DNA of 64,000 nucleotides, taken from positions 806,001-870,000 of the forward strand of contig NZ_LT607755.1 in the NCBI RefSeq assembly GCF_900090275.1, given 5' to 3'. Of the stretch, positions 1 through 8,305 are shown piece after piece. Both the position numbers and the translations under genes were made by a program. The stretch is from Micromonospora zamorensis (GTDB lineage Bacteria; Actinomycetota; Actinomycetes; Mycobacteriales; Micromonosporaceae). Below the pieces are notes generated by a model, which saw only the letters and a list, made by a program, of their open reading frames with translations, ran no database searches and was not told where the DNA came from. Numbering within the stretch: the stretch's first letter is position 1; each line of letters starts with the position of its first letter.

Positions 1-493
1 TGCCGTCGCTGATCAGGCACGACATCCGGATCAGCGCCATTGACTCGCCGTGTTTGTCCCGTCGTGTCCGACACGGCATCAGCTCGGAGTGACACCGCAA
101 CTTCGCTCCGTTCGGGGGGTTTGATCATGAGTCCTTGACCAGAGCACCCCCGGCGACCTAGCCTCGCCATACAGGCTCACATTGCCCGACCATTGCAGGC
201 TAAGCGCACAACATAGATCGCGTAACAAGACAGCATCACTTTGGCCGACTCCGCGGCCTTTGGCGGCAACTCCGGACAGGCCGTTCCGGGACGCCGCGAC
301 AACTGCACCCGGTCGCCGACGTTGCCCCCGGGCACCGCCGGCGGAGAGAGCTACCCACGGCCAGCCGCTCCGGTCGGGCGTCCACAGCCGCAGGAGTGTG
401 CCCCGGCACGGTCGCTGCGGTCTCGACCTTAGGGGAGGCGGCCATGGCGGGGCGGCGGCACAGGTTCACCGGTAGACCCGACGGGGTCCCGGC
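1..493. other. Leading intergenic region upstream of rny
   Basis: No complete gene can be supported in the first 493 bases. The first ~90 bases are open with G/C third positions on both strands (a + frame closing at a TGA at 90-92, and a - frame from an ATG at 41 running off the edge). Either could be the end of a neighbouring gene, and the sequence is too short to choose. The stretch from about 180 to 490 has short open frames on both strands without a convincing ribosome site. I read it as the rny leader. Confidence 0.4.
135..164 (+). promoter_or_regulatory. Candidate promoter for rny
   Basis: TTGACC at 135-140 and TAGCCT at 159-164 are separated by 18 bases, a plausible primary-sigma -35/-10 pair. 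It lies about 330 bases before the rny start, so the leader would be long. Other promoters closer to the gene are possible. Confidence 0.35.
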
Positions 494-2260
494 ATGAACG
501 CCTTCGACGTCGTGCTCCTCGCGGCCGTCCTCGTCCTCGCGGTGGTGGTGATCGGGGCCGTGCTGGTGGGCATCCGGACACTGCGCCGGATGGGCGCCGC
601 GCCGGCTCCGGAGGATCCCGCCTTCATCGCCGAGAAGGACCGTCAGGAGCAGTCCCTCGCTGCCTTGCGGACCGCGGCCGACGAGGTGAACAGCACGATC
701 GACGTGGCGAAGTCCGCCGCTGCGGCGGCCCGTACCGAGGCGGCGGCGGCGAAGGCCGAGGCGAAGGCGGCCCGCGCCGAGGCACGCCGGGTCCTCGACG
801 ACGCCCGCGCCGAGGCGGACACCGTTCTGGAGCGCGCCCACAAGCAGGCCGAGGCGGACGCCGAGCAGTTGCGGTCGGCAGCCCGGCGCAGCGGTGAGCG
901 GGAGGTCGCGGTGCTCGCCGCCACCACCCGGGAGCAGGCCGCGGAGGTGGAGCGCCGGGCCGCCCGGATGGACGAGCGGGAGCGGATGCACACCGAGGAG
1001 GTGGAGCGGTTCGCCGAGCGGGAGCGGCAGCTCACCGCGGCGAAGGCCGCCCTCGCGGCCCGGGAGTCCGCGCTCGCCCAGCGGGAGGCCGAGCTGACCG
1101 AGTCGGAGGAGCTGCGCCGCCGGGAGCTGGAACGGATCGCCGGGCTCACCGCCGACTCGGCGCGACTGGAGCTGGTCGAGGCGATCGAGACCTCTGCCAA
1201 GCGGGAGGCGGCGCTGCTCGTGCGGGACATCGAGTCCGATGCGCGCAACACCGCCGAGCAGCGGGCCCGACACATCGTGGTGGACGCCATCCAGCGGGTC
1301 GCCAGCGAGCAGACCGCGGAGAGCGTCGTCAGCGTCCTGCACCTGCCCGGTGACGAGATGAAGGGGCGGATCATCGGCCGGGAGGGGCGCAACATCCGCG
1401 CCTTCGAGTCGGTGACCGGCGTCAACCTGATCATCGACGACACCCCCGAGGCGGTGCTGCTCTCCTGCTTCGACCCGGTCCGCCGGGAGGTGGGTCGGCT
1501 GACGCTGGAGAAGCTGGTGCTGGACGGGCGGATCCACCCGCACCGGATCGAGGAGGTCTACGACCTGGCCCGGCAGGAGGTGGAGCAGCTCTGCCTCCGC
1601 GCCGCCGAGGATGCCCTGGTCGAGGTCGGCATCACCGAGATCCACCCGGAGCTGGTGACCCTGCTCGGCCGCCTGCGCTACCGCACCTCGTACGGGCAGA
1701 ACGTGCTCAAGCACCTGGTCGAGACCGCGCACATCGCCGGCATCATGGCCGCCGAGCTGCGACTGGACGTGCCCATCATCAAACGGTCGGCATTCCTGCA
1801 CGACATCGGCAAGGCGCTCACCCACGAGGTGGAGGGCAGCCACGCCATCATCGGCGCGGACCTGGCCCGCAAGTACGGCGAGCACGAGGACGTGGTGCAC
1901 GCCATCGAGGCGCACCACAACGAGGTGCCCCCGCAGACCATCGAGGCCGTCCTCACCCAGGCCTCCGACGCCTGTTCCGGCGGTCGGCCGGGCGCGCGTC
2001 GGGAGAGTCTTGAGGCGTACGTCAAGCGCCTGGAGCGGATCGAGGAGATCGCGGCCAGCAAGCTCGGCGTGGACAAGGTCTTCGCCATGCAGGCCGGCCG
2101 GGAGATCCGGGTGATGGTCAAGCCGGACGACGTGGACGACATCGGGGCGGCAGTGCTGGCCCGGGACGTGGCCAAGCAGATCGAGGAGGAGCTGACCTAC
2201 CCGGGTCAGATCCGGGTCACCGTGGTCCGCGAGTCCCGGGTCACCGAGATCGCCCGTTAG
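494..2260 (+). CDS. rny: Ribonuclease Y
   Basis: Membrane-anchored endoribonuclease that initiates mRNA decay. The 588-residue protein has a single N-terminal membrane segment (about residues 5-30) and a long Glu/Ala/Arg-rich coiled coil (about 50-270). A KH RNA-binding domain follows, with GRIIGREGRNIRAFE near 290, then an HD phosphohydrolase domain with FLHDIGKA near 435 that supplies the metal-binding catalytic His-Asp. Length and domain order match the family. The ATG at 494 has only a weak upstream GGGG as ribosome site, but the membrane anchor begins immediately after it. The gene is followed by a strong hairpin and converges on gluD. Confidence 0.95.
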   Translation: MNAFDVVLLAAVLVLAVVVIGAVLVGIRTLRRMGAAPAPEDPAFIAEKDRQEQSLAALRTAADEVNSTIDVAKSAAAAARTEAAAAKAEAKAARAEARRVLDDARAEADTVLERAHKQAEADAEQLRSAARRSGEREVAVLAATTREQAAEVERRAARMDERERMHTEEVERFAERERQLTAAKAALAARESALAQREAELTESEELRRRELERIAGLTADSARLELVEAIETSAKREAALLVRDIESDARNTAEQRARHIVVDAIQRVASEQTAESVVSVLHLPGDEMKGRIIGREGRNIRAFESVTGVNLIIDDTPEAVLLSCFDPVRREVGRLTLEKLVLDGRIHPHRIEEVYDLARQEVEQLCLRAAEDALVEVGITEIHPELVTLLGRLRYRTSYGQNVLKHLVETAHIAGIMAAELRLDVPIIKRSAFLHDIGKALTHEVEGSHAIIGADLARKYGEHEDVVHAIEAHHNEVPPQTIEAVLTQASDACSGGRPGARRESLEAYVKRLERIEEIAASKLGVDKVFAMQAGREIRVMVKPDDVDDIGAAVLARDVAKQIEEELTYPGQIRVTVVRESRVTEIAR

Positions 2261-2272
2261 TCGGAACAGTGA

Positions 2273-2304
2273 AAGGGCCAGCCCGGAACACCGGGCTGGC
2301 CCTT
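2273..2304. terminator. Bidirectional hairpin between rny and gluD
   Basis: A perfect 14-bp inverted repeat (2273-2286 with 2291-2304) closes a 4-base AACA loop. It lies between the convergent ends of rny (2260) and gluD (2323), so it can serve both. The left side has a short A run, giving U residues for the reverse transcript. Confidence 0.8.
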
Positions 2305-2322
2305 CTCCGTGCGAGCTGAGCG

Positions 2323-3294
2323 TCAGACGGCCCCGCCGCCGCCCTCGGCCTGCGACATCAGTGCCGCGGGCGGCGGGTTCTGCGCCGGGGTGCCGGCGGT
2401 CTTGCGGCCCCGAGCGAGCCGCCGCTGAACGTACTGGGCGAGCTTCGACAGCGAGTAGTTCACCACGATGAAGAGCACGGCGATCACGACGTACACCTGG
2501 ATCGGGTTGCCCAGCGCGCCGATGATCTGCTTGCCGATGTTCAGGGTCTCCTCGTAGCTGATGATGAACCCCAGCGAGGTGTCCTTGAGCACCACGACCA
2601 GCTGGCTGATCAGTGCCGGCAGCATGATCCGGAAGGCCTGCGGCAGCAGGATCATCCGGGTGGTCTGGGCCGGGGAGAGCCCGATGGCTTCAGCGGCCTC
2701 CGCCTGGCCACCCGGCAGCCCCTCCATGCCGGAGCGGAGGATCTCGCCGATCACCACCGAGTTGTAGATGGTGAGGCCGATGACCAGATACCAGAGGTTG
2801 TCGAAGTAGAGGCCGAACTCGGGGAAGCCGCGGGCCACGAAGAAGATGGTGAGCACGACGGGCAGGCCGCGGAACACCTCGACGCAGACACGGGTGATCG
2901 CCGACAGGAGGACACTCAGCCCGCGCAGCAGGTACGCCACGGGCGCGGCCGCGCCGGTGAACCGGCGTCCGGTCAGGCTCTTGAGTTGGATCCGCAGCAC
3001 GGCGAGCAGCGTTCCGACGACCAGCGAGGCGACGATGGCCATCGCCGCCGCGATCAGGGTGTTCTTGAAGCCGAGGCCGATCCGCTCCCAGACCAGGGAG
3101 AAGTTCTCGTTGGAGGGGTCGACGAGCGGCCCCCACAGCTCCATCGACAACTGGCCTTTTTCGTCCAGGGGCCGGTAGATCAGGAAGTACGCCCCGACGA
3201 GCAGGACCAGCCCGGCGACGATGCTGCTGACCAGCGTGATCCGCCGCTGCCGGGGCCCGGGGACGTCGTAGAGGACGCTGGTCTGCTGACTCAT
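2323..3294 (-). CDS. gluD: Glutamate-type amino acid ABC transporter permease (GluD-like)
   Basis: Inner-membrane permease of a polar amino acid importer, 323 residues. An N-terminal membrane segment is followed by the BPD_transp_1 fold. The EAA loop that contacts the ATPase reads EAAEAIGLSPAQTTRMILLP. The C-terminal tail is Pro/Ala/Gly-rich. The start at 3294 overlaps the gluC stop by 4 bases (ATGA), so the two permeases are probably translationally coupled and form a heterodimer. It is the last gene of a reverse-strand operon gluA-gluB-gluC-gluD. Substrate is inferred from similarity to corynebacterial glutamate uptake; glutamine or aspartate is possible. Confidence 0.88.
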   Translation of the reverse strand: MSQQTSVLYDVPGPRQRRITLVSSIVAGLVLLVGAYFLIYRPLDEKGQLSMELWGPLVDPSNENFSLVWERIGLGFKNTLIAAAMAIVASLVVGTLLAVLRIQLKSLTGRRFTGAAAPVAYLLRGLSVLLSAITRVCVEVFRGLPVVLTIFFVARGFPEFGLYFDNLWYLVIGLTIYNSVVIGEILRSGMEGLPGGQAEAAEAIGLSPAQTTRMILLPQAFRIMLPALISQLVVVLKDTSLGFIISYEETLNIGKQIIGALGNPIQVYVVIAVLFIVVNYSLSKLAQYVQRRLARGRKTAGTPAQNPPPAALMSQAEGGGGAV

Positions 3295-3998
3295 CGGGCC
3301 ACCGCCTGTCGCTTCTCGATCCGGTCCAGCAGGGTGCCGAGCGGCACGGTCATGATCAGATAGCCGAGCGAGATGCCGATGGCGACCGGGACGAAGGCGT
3401 AGCCCTCGGCCGAGGTGAGCTGGTCAGCGGTCTGCGACAGGTCACCGACCACGCCGAAGAAGCCGACCAGCGCCGAGTTCTTGATCATCGCGATGATCAC
3501 CGAGCCGAGCGGCACGATGGATGCCTTCCACGACTGCGGCAGCACCACGTAGCGCAGGTTCTGCCCGAAGGTCAGACCCAGTGACCGCGCCGCCTCCGCC
3601 TGGCCGGCGGACACCGCATTCACCCCGGACCGCAGCGCCTCGCAGACGAATGCCGCGGTGTAGAGCACCAGGGCGATCAGTGCGAACCGGAAGTACGGAA
3701 GGTCGGTGCCGAGCCGGGTGAACAGCGAGTCGATCACCGGGACGCGGAGGAAGTCCGCGTTGGAACCGAGCGCCGGCAGACCGAACGCGGCGAAGAACAT
3801 CACCACGGTCAACGGCATGTTGCGGAAGACGTTCACGTAGCCGGTGCCGAGGGCGCGCAGCGGCGGCACCGGCGAGATGCGGAGCACCGCCACGACGGCG
3901 CCCAGGATGAGGGCGCCGATCGCGGCGAGCACGCAGATCTGGAGGGTGAGCCAGAAACCACCCGCAAAGACGTCGAACTTGTCGATGAGCACGTTCAC
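3291..3998 (-). CDS. gluC: Glutamate-type amino acid ABC transporter permease (GluC-like)
   Basis: The partner permease, 235 residues, with about five membrane segments and an EAA loop (EAARSLGLTFGQNLRYVVLP) for docking to GluA. The GTG start at 3998 has GGAGG about 12 bases upstream; a second GTG two codons later is an alternative. It lies 42 bases after gluB and overlaps gluD by 4 bases. Compared with gluD it lacks the long N- and C-terminal extensions, the usual GluC/GluD difference in actinobacteria. Confidence 0.88.
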   Translation of the reverse strand: MNVLIDKFDVFAGGFWLTLQICVLAAIGALILGAVVAVLRISPVPPLRALGTGYVNVFRNMPLTVVMFFAAFGLPALGSNADFLRVPVIDSLFTRLGTDLPYFRFALIALVLYTAAFVCEALRSGVNAVSAGQAEAARSLGLTFGQNLRYVVLPQSWKASIVPLGSVIIAMIKNSALVGFFGVVGDLSQTADQLTSAEGYAFVPVAIGISLGYLIMTVPLGTLLDRIEKRQAVAR

Positions 3999-4040
3999 GG
4001 GTCGGTGTTCCTCCCACCCTCCAGATCGAAAAGGGTCAGA

Positions 4041-4919
4041 TCAGTAGCGGTTGATGGTGGGCGCCGAGCCCAGTTCCGCGCCGAACTTGCCGGCGGTGTC
4101 GTCCCAGGCCTTCTTCCAGCTGCCGTCGGCGACAGCCTTGTCCAGCGTGTCGTTGATGAAGCCGCGGAAGTCCGCGTCCTCCTTCTTCACACCGATGCCG
4201 TACGGCTCCTTGGTGAAGTTGCTGCCGGCCAGCTTGAAGGAGGCCTCGTCCTTGGCGATGTAGCCGAGCAGGATCACGTTGTCCGTGGTCACGGCGTCGA
4301 CCTGGCCGCTCTTGAGGGCGTCGCGGCACTTGTCGTAGGTGTCGAAGGGCACCAGCTGGGTGGCGACGTCCTTGACGTACTTCTTGATCTCCTCGAACGG
4401 CGTCGAGCCGGTGACCGAGCAGACCTTCTTGGTGCCGTCCTTGAACGAGTCCGGACCGGTGATGGTGGTGTCGTCCTTCTTCACCATGATGTTCTGGCCG
4501 GCCTCGTAGTACGGGCCTGCGAAGGCGATCCGCTCCTTGCGCTTGTCGTTGATCGTGTAGGTCGCGGCGACCAGGTCGACAGTGCCGTTGACGATCACGT
4601 CTTCGCGGACCTTCGAGGGGGCCTCGACCCACTCGATCTTGTCCTCGGGGATGCCGAGCTCCTTGACGATGATCTTGGCGATCTCGACGTCGAAGCCCTC
4701 CGGCTTGCCGGACAGGCCCTTCAGGCCGAAGCCGGGCTGGTCGAACTTGGTGCCGACCTTGATCTTCTGGGCCTTGTTCAGCTTCTCCATGGTGCTGCCG
4801 GCGGCGAAGGACTTGCTGCCAGCACCGGTGTCCCCGCCGTCGTCGTCGCCACCGCAGGCGGTGAGGCCGAGCGCCAGAGCGGCAACCGCGGCGACTGCCG
4901 CAACGCGCTTGATACGCAT
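4041..4919 (-). CDS. gluB: Glutamate-binding lipoprotein (GluB-like)
   Basis: Extracellular solute-binding protein, family 3, 292 residues. The signal peptide ends in a lipobox (LGLTAC, Cys22), so the mature protein is lipid-anchored. The body follows the SBP_bac_3 pattern, with KIKVGTKFDQPGFG near the start and DLVAATYTINDKRKERIAFA in the middle. I choose the ATG at 4919 because GGAGAAG lies immediately upstream. A TTG at 4937 would place that ribosome site inside the coding region. Two cysteines further in may form a disulphide. It delivers substrate to GluC/GluD. Confidence 0.9.
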   Translation of the reverse strand: MRIKRVAAVAAVAALALGLTACGGDDDGGDTGAGSKSFAAGSTMEKLNKAQKIKVGTKFDQPGFGLKGLSGKPEGFDVEIAKIIVKELGIPEDKIEWVEAPSKVREDVIVNGTVDLVAATYTINDKRKERIAFAGPYYEAGQNIMVKKDDTTITGPDSFKDGTKKVCSVTGSTPFEEIKKYVKDVATQLVPFDTYDKCRDALKSGQVDAVTTDNVILLGYIAKDEASFKLAGSNFTKEPYGIGVKKEDADFRGFINDTLDKAVADGSWKKAWDDTAGKFGAELGSAPTINRY

Positions 4920-4975
4920 ACTCTTCTCCTTTTTCAACGGAGCCCACCGAGTACGGCGCGCTCCACTACGGACGC

Positions 4976-5731
4976 CTAGTGCGTGAGGATCTTGGAGAGG
5001 AAGTCCCGGGCCCGCTCACTGCGCGGGTTCGCGAAGAACTCCGCGGGCGGGGCATCCTCGACCAGTTGCCCGTCGGCCATGAAGATGACCCGGTTCGCCG
5101 CGTGCCGGGCGAAGCCCATCTCGTGCGTGACCACGACCATCGTCATGCCGTCGCTGGCCAGCGAGGTCATCACGTCGAGCACCTCGCCGACCATCTCCGG
5201 GTCCAGCGCGCTGGTCGGCTCGTCGAAGAGCATCGCCTTGGGCTGCATGGCCAGCGCCCGGGCGATGGCCGCCCGCTGCTGCTGACCGCCGGAGAGCTGG
5301 GCGGGGAACTTGTCCGCCTGGTTGGCGATGCCGACCCGGTCGAGGAGTGCCAGGCCGCGCTCGCGGGCGGCGGTCGGCTTCTCCTTGCGGACCTTGATCG
5401 GGCCGAGGGTGACGTTCTCCAGGATGGTCTTGTGCGCGAAGAGGTTGAAGGACTGGAAGACCATCCCCACCTCGCTGCGCAGCTTCGCGAGGGGCTTGCC
5501 CTCGGCCGGAAGCGGCTGGCCGTCGAAGGTGATGGTGCCGGAATTGATCGGCTCCAGTCGGTTGATGGTGCGGCACAGCGTCGACTTGCCGGAGCCGGAC
5601 GGGCCGATCACCACGACCACCTCGCCCCGACCCACCGACAGCGAGACGTCGTCCAGCACGTGCAGCGGCCCGAACCACTTGTTGACCGCGTCCAGCACGA
5701 TGAGCGGTTCGCCCGTCGTCACGTCGTCCAC
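4976..5731 (-). CDS. gluA: Glutamate-type amino acid ABC transporter ATP-binding protein (GluA-like)
   Basis: Cytoplasmic ATPase of the importer, 251 residues, first gene of the operon. It shows Walker [10 protein letters not shown], the Q-loop in [13 protein letters not shown], the ABC signature LSGGQQQR, Walker [12 protein letters not shown] and the switch His in [10 protein letters not shown]. The GTG start is preceded by AGGGGAC. A 56-base gap separates it from gluB, enough for a ribosome site but no obvious terminator. Its promoter should lie in the 195-base divergent gap with selD; I could not single out a convincing -10/-35 pair. Confidence 0.92.
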   Translation of the reverse strand: MDDVTTGEPLIVLDAVNKWFGPLHVLDDVSLSVGRGEVVVVIGPSGSGKSTLCRTINRLEPINSGTITFDGQPLPAEGKPLAKLRSEVGMVFQSFNLFAHKTILENVTLGPIKVRKEKPTAARERGLALLDRVGIANQADKFPAQLSGGQQQRAAIARALAMQPKAMLFDEPTSALDPEMVGEVLDVMTSLASDGMTMVVVTHEMGFARHAANRVIFMADGQLVEDAPPAEFFANPRSERARDFLSKILTH

Positions 5732-5926
5732 CGTCCCCTGTCATCTCCCGGATCGGGGTCGGTTGACCCCCGGTGCGGCCACTGTAGGCGGCCTGATGTG
5801 GCGGAATGCAACTCAGCGGGTCACGGAGCGGTAACACCGGCCATGATCGGCCTCGGTCGTCCGATTCTGGTCACCGTAAGGGCCACAACGGTGGCGATCG
5901 TGGCGCGTTGTCGCGATCATGGGTGG
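5732..5926. other. Divergent intergenic region gluA/selD
   Basis: This 195-base gap must hold the promoters of gluA (reverse) and selD (forward). It was searched for a selenocysteine tRNA because selC often neighbours selD; no cloverleaf with a CCA end was seen. Confidence 0.5.
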
Positions 5927-6916
5927 ATGACCGAACCGGTACGGCTGACCCGTTACGCCCGCGGCGGCGGCTGCGCCTGCAAGATCCCGCCGGGCGAGCT
6001 GGAGATCATGGTGGCCGGTCTCGGCCCGGCAACCGGCACCGCCGAGTTGCTGGTCGGGCTGGATCACGGCGACGACGCGGCGGTGGTGCGCCTGGACGAG
6101 CGGACCGGCCTGGTCAGCACCGCCGACTTCTTCACCCCGGTGGTCGACGACGCGTACGACTGGGGTCGGATCGCCGCGGCCAACGCGCTCTCCGACGTGT
6201 ACGCGATGGGTGGCACCCCGCTGATCGCGCTCAACCTGCTCTGCTGGCCGCGCGACGTGCTGCCGATGGAGTTGGCCGGCGAGGTCCTGCGCGGAGGGCA
6301 GGACGTGGCGCGGGAGGCCGGCTGCCACCTGGCGGGTGGGCACAGCGTGGACGACGACGGCCCGAAGTACGGCCTCGCGGTCACCGGCACGGTCCGGCCG
6401 GAAGAGCTCATCACCCTCGACGCCGGGCGGGCCGGGATGCCGTTGTCCCTGACGAAGCCCCTCGGGGTCGGTGTGCTGAACACCCGGCACAAGACCACCG
6501 GTGAGAGCTTCCCGGAGGCGGTGGCCACGATGAGCGCCCTCAACCGGGACGCCGCCCGCGCGGCGGTCGCCGCCGGCATCCGCTGTGGCACCGACGTGAC
6601 CGGGTTCGGGTTGCTCGGGCACGCCTCGAAACTGGCCCGGTCCAGCCAGGTCACCGTGGCCATCGACACAGCCCGGGTGCCCTATCTGGCGGGGGCGCGG
6701 GAGGCGCTGCGCGACGGCCATGTCAGCGGCGGCAGCCGGCGCAACCTGGAGTGGGTGACCCCGTGGACCGACTTCGGAGCGGCTGGCGAGGGCGAACGGC
6801 TGCTGCTGGCCGACGCGCAGACCTCCGGCGGCCTGCTGGTGGCCGGAGAGGTGCCCGGCGCACCGGTGGTGGGCGAGCTGCTGCCCCGGGGCGAGCACCT
6901 CGTCGTCCTGCGCTGA
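5927..6916 (+). CDS. selD: Selenophosphate synthetase (selenide, water dikinase)
   Basis: Makes selenophosphate from selenide and ATP, the selenium donor for selenocysteine and 2-selenouridine. The 329-residue product begins MTEPVRLTRYARGGGCACK. The first Cys and the Lys match the catalytic Cys17/Lys20 region of the E. coli enzyme (GCGCK). The codon is TGC, so this is the Cys and not the Sec form. AIR-synthase-like halves follow, with FFTPVVDD and the Gly-rich GGHSVDD loop. No selA, selB, selC or selenoprotein gene is visible in this window, so partners must be elsewhere. Confidence 0.93.
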   Translation: MTEPVRLTRYARGGGCACKIPPGELEIMVAGLGPATGTAELLVGLDHGDDAAVVRLDERTGLVSTADFFTPVVDDAYDWGRIAAANALSDVYAMGGTPLIALNLLCWPRDVLPMELAGEVLRGGQDVAREAGCHLAGGHSVDDDGPKYGLAVTGTVRPEELITLDAGRAGMPLSLTKPLGVGVLNTRHKTTGESFPEAVATMSALNRDAARAAVAAGIRCGTDVTGFGLLGHASKLARSSQVTVAIDTARVPYLAGAREALRDGHVSGGSRRNLEWVTPWTDFGAAGEGERLLLADAQTSGGLLVAGEVPGAPVVGELLPRGEHLVVLR

Positions 6917-7167
6917 CCCAACCCGGCCGGCGCATCGTTCGACCTGCGGTTGTGGTCGTCGGACACGCGGCTGCGATGGTGTGGATCGGGCACCATACCC
7001 GATAAACTGTCACCTTCCCGCTACTCCGAGCAATGCTGCTCAGGGAAATTTTGCCCGGAATGGTCACAGACCGGTAACTTGCCCCCGGCTGGGGTCAAAT
7101 GCCCCCCACCATCGTGTGTAAGGCCCGATTCGGAGGCCGGTGGGGACGAACGCAGCGAGGAGGCGGA

Positions 7168-7647
7168 ATGACCGAGCTGTGGAACTGGAGAATCGACGGG
7201 GCTCAACCCGTGGAGGTCTACCCGGCGCTGGCCGAGGCGCTTGGCCGGGTGGTGATGCCGCTGGCGGTGGCCGACCCGGCCCGGTTGCCGGCGTACGCGG
7301 TGGTGTGTGACGTCTGGCAGGCGCCGGGCGAGTTCGCGACGGTGGTGGATTGCTACGGGGTGCCCGATCAGCTCCCCGAGCACGCCAGCATCGCCGCGCT
7401 CGCACGACTGCTGGGCCGCAACTGCCTGTTGCGCGACGACACACTCGACGCGGGCCGGCACCTGCTCGTGGCTCCGGACGGCACGGTCCGTCCGGTGCAT
7501 TTCGACGTGCGGGACACCGACGACGGTGAGGTGCTCAGCAGGTGGCGGCTCTGCACGCTGGGCGACCCGGGCTGCCGGGGCTGGTCGCAGTGTCACCGCT
7601 CACGTTGGGCGCCCGACACGGTCGCCCCGGCGCTCGCCGCGGCCTGA
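7168..7647 (+). CDS. Uncharacterised protein, 159 residues
   Basis: Not recognised. The ATG at 7168 has a good AGGAGGCGG immediately upstream. Codon use matches the neighbours. No signal peptide or membrane segment is seen. The C-terminal third contains three cysteines (WRLCTLGDPGCRGWSQCH) that could bind a metal or form disulphides. It sits between selD and the FxSxx-COOH cluster, 250 bases after selD with no obvious shared operon. It converges on the DUF2277 gene. Whether it belongs to the FxS cluster is unknown. Confidence 0.6.
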   Translation: MTELWNWRIDGAQPVEVYPALAEALGRVVMPLAVADPARLPAYAVVCDVWQAPGEFATVVDCYGVPDQLPEHASIAALARLLGRNCLLRDDTLDAGRHLLVAPDGTVRPVHFDVRDTDDGEVLSRWRLCTLGDPGCRGWSQCHRSRWAPDTVAPALAAA

Positions 7648-7712
7648 CCCTCTCCAGGGTCAGGTCCCGGTCGGCCGGGGTGCCGCGCCGGTCCGTCAGA
7701 CAGGGCTGGCGT

Positions 7713-7961
7713 TCAGTGGGAGGCGGTGGCCTGCCGGTCCGGGGTGCCCGAGCCGGCACCCCGCACCACCAACTGGTCGAGCAGGGTGCGGGTCGCCTCG
7801 GCCACGGTGGCCACCGCGGCGTCGAACGCGGCGGCGTTGTGCGCGGCGGGCGCCCGGAAGCCAGAGATCTTCCGGACGTACTGCAGCGCCGCCGCCTCGA
7901 CGTCCGCGTCGGTCACCTGCGGGGTGAACGGCTCACGCAAGGTCTTGATGCTCCGGCACAT
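7713..7961 (-). CDS. DUF2277 family protein
   Basis: Small protein of 82 residues beginning MCRSIKTLREPFTP, the characteristic DUF2277 N-terminus, followed by a helical region (DADVEAAALQYVRKISGF). Function unknown. The ATG at 7961 has AGAGGAG upstream. Longer readings back to 8045 would run into the fxsA promoter and lack a ribosome site. It is divergent from fxsA and shares its upstream region. Confidence 0.82.
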   Translation of the reverse strand: MCRSIKTLREPFTPQVTDADVEAAALQYVRKISGFRAPAAHNAAAFDAAVATVAEATRTLLDQLVVRGAGSGTPDRQATASH

Positions 7962-8010
7962 GTGCGCTCCTCTCGGGTTGCCACTCGTGGTGCCGATGGC
8001 TGTACCGACG

Positions 8011-8039
8011 GTGACACTGGGTCGATATTTGTCTATCCT
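8011..8039 (+). promoter_or_regulatory. Promoter of the FxSxx-COOH operon
   Basis: GTGACA at 8011-8016 and TATCCT at 8034-8039 are spaced by 17 bases. The spacer is locally A/T-rich (GATATTTGT) within very GC-rich DNA. A start near 8046 would give a leader of about 70 bases before the GTG of fxsA. It is the only good -10/-35 pair I see before the six-gene cluster. Confidence 0.6.
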
Positions 8040-8113
8040 GGTCACGGACCAGAGCCTTTCGAGCCATTCTCGCCGCTCGCGCCCCCAGCGCCCCGGGCCC
8101 CCGGAGACTCATT

Positions 8114-8302
8114 GTGGACCATGCCCCCACCCGCTCACCCCGTCCCGACCCAGATGACCTCGCACGCAGCCTGCACACCCCGTTGGATCGGATCGTCGTC
8201 GAGCACGCCGATCTGATCGAGGCGATCCGCAGGCGCGTCGTCGCGGGCCAATCGGTCCCGTCCGGCAGCGTGCCCGTCGCCGCCTTCAACTCGTCCATCT
8301 GA
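8114..8302 (+). CDS. fxsA: FxSxx-COOH precursor peptide
   Basis: Ribosomally made precursor of 62 residues. It ends FNSSI at the free C-terminus (Phe58, Asn59, Ser60, Ser61, Ile62), which is the defining FxSxx-COOH motif. The middle is a predicted amphipathic leader helix (LDRIVVEHADLIEAIRRRV), a likely recognition element for FxsB. Start is GTG at 8114. The stop is 3 bases from the fxsB ATG. By analogy with studied FxsB-type enzymes, the aromatic ring of Phe58 would be cross-linked to the beta carbon of Ser60 within the F-N-S tripeptide; that is inference here. Only one precursor copy is present. Confidence 0.88.
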   Translation: MDHAPTRSPRPDPDDLARSLHTPLDRIVVEHADLIEAIRRRVVAGQSVPSGSVPVAAFNSSI

Positions 8303-8305
8303 GCG

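Noticed and set aside
1..92. Possible partial gene ends at the left edge, one on each strand
   Set aside because: Both frames show G/C third positions, but 13-30 codons are too few to decide; neither product is recognisable.
182..475. Short forward open frames before rny
   Set aside because: No ribosome site, mixed codon use, and overlapping frames on both strands; treated as leader DNA.
236..1918. Very long reverse-strand open frame across rny
   Set aside because: It is the antisense shadow of a high-GC gene. The forward strand encodes a clear RNase Y with KH and HD domains.
5732..5926. Selenocysteine tRNA next to selD
   Set aside because: No tRNA-like acceptor stem or CCA end could be drawn.
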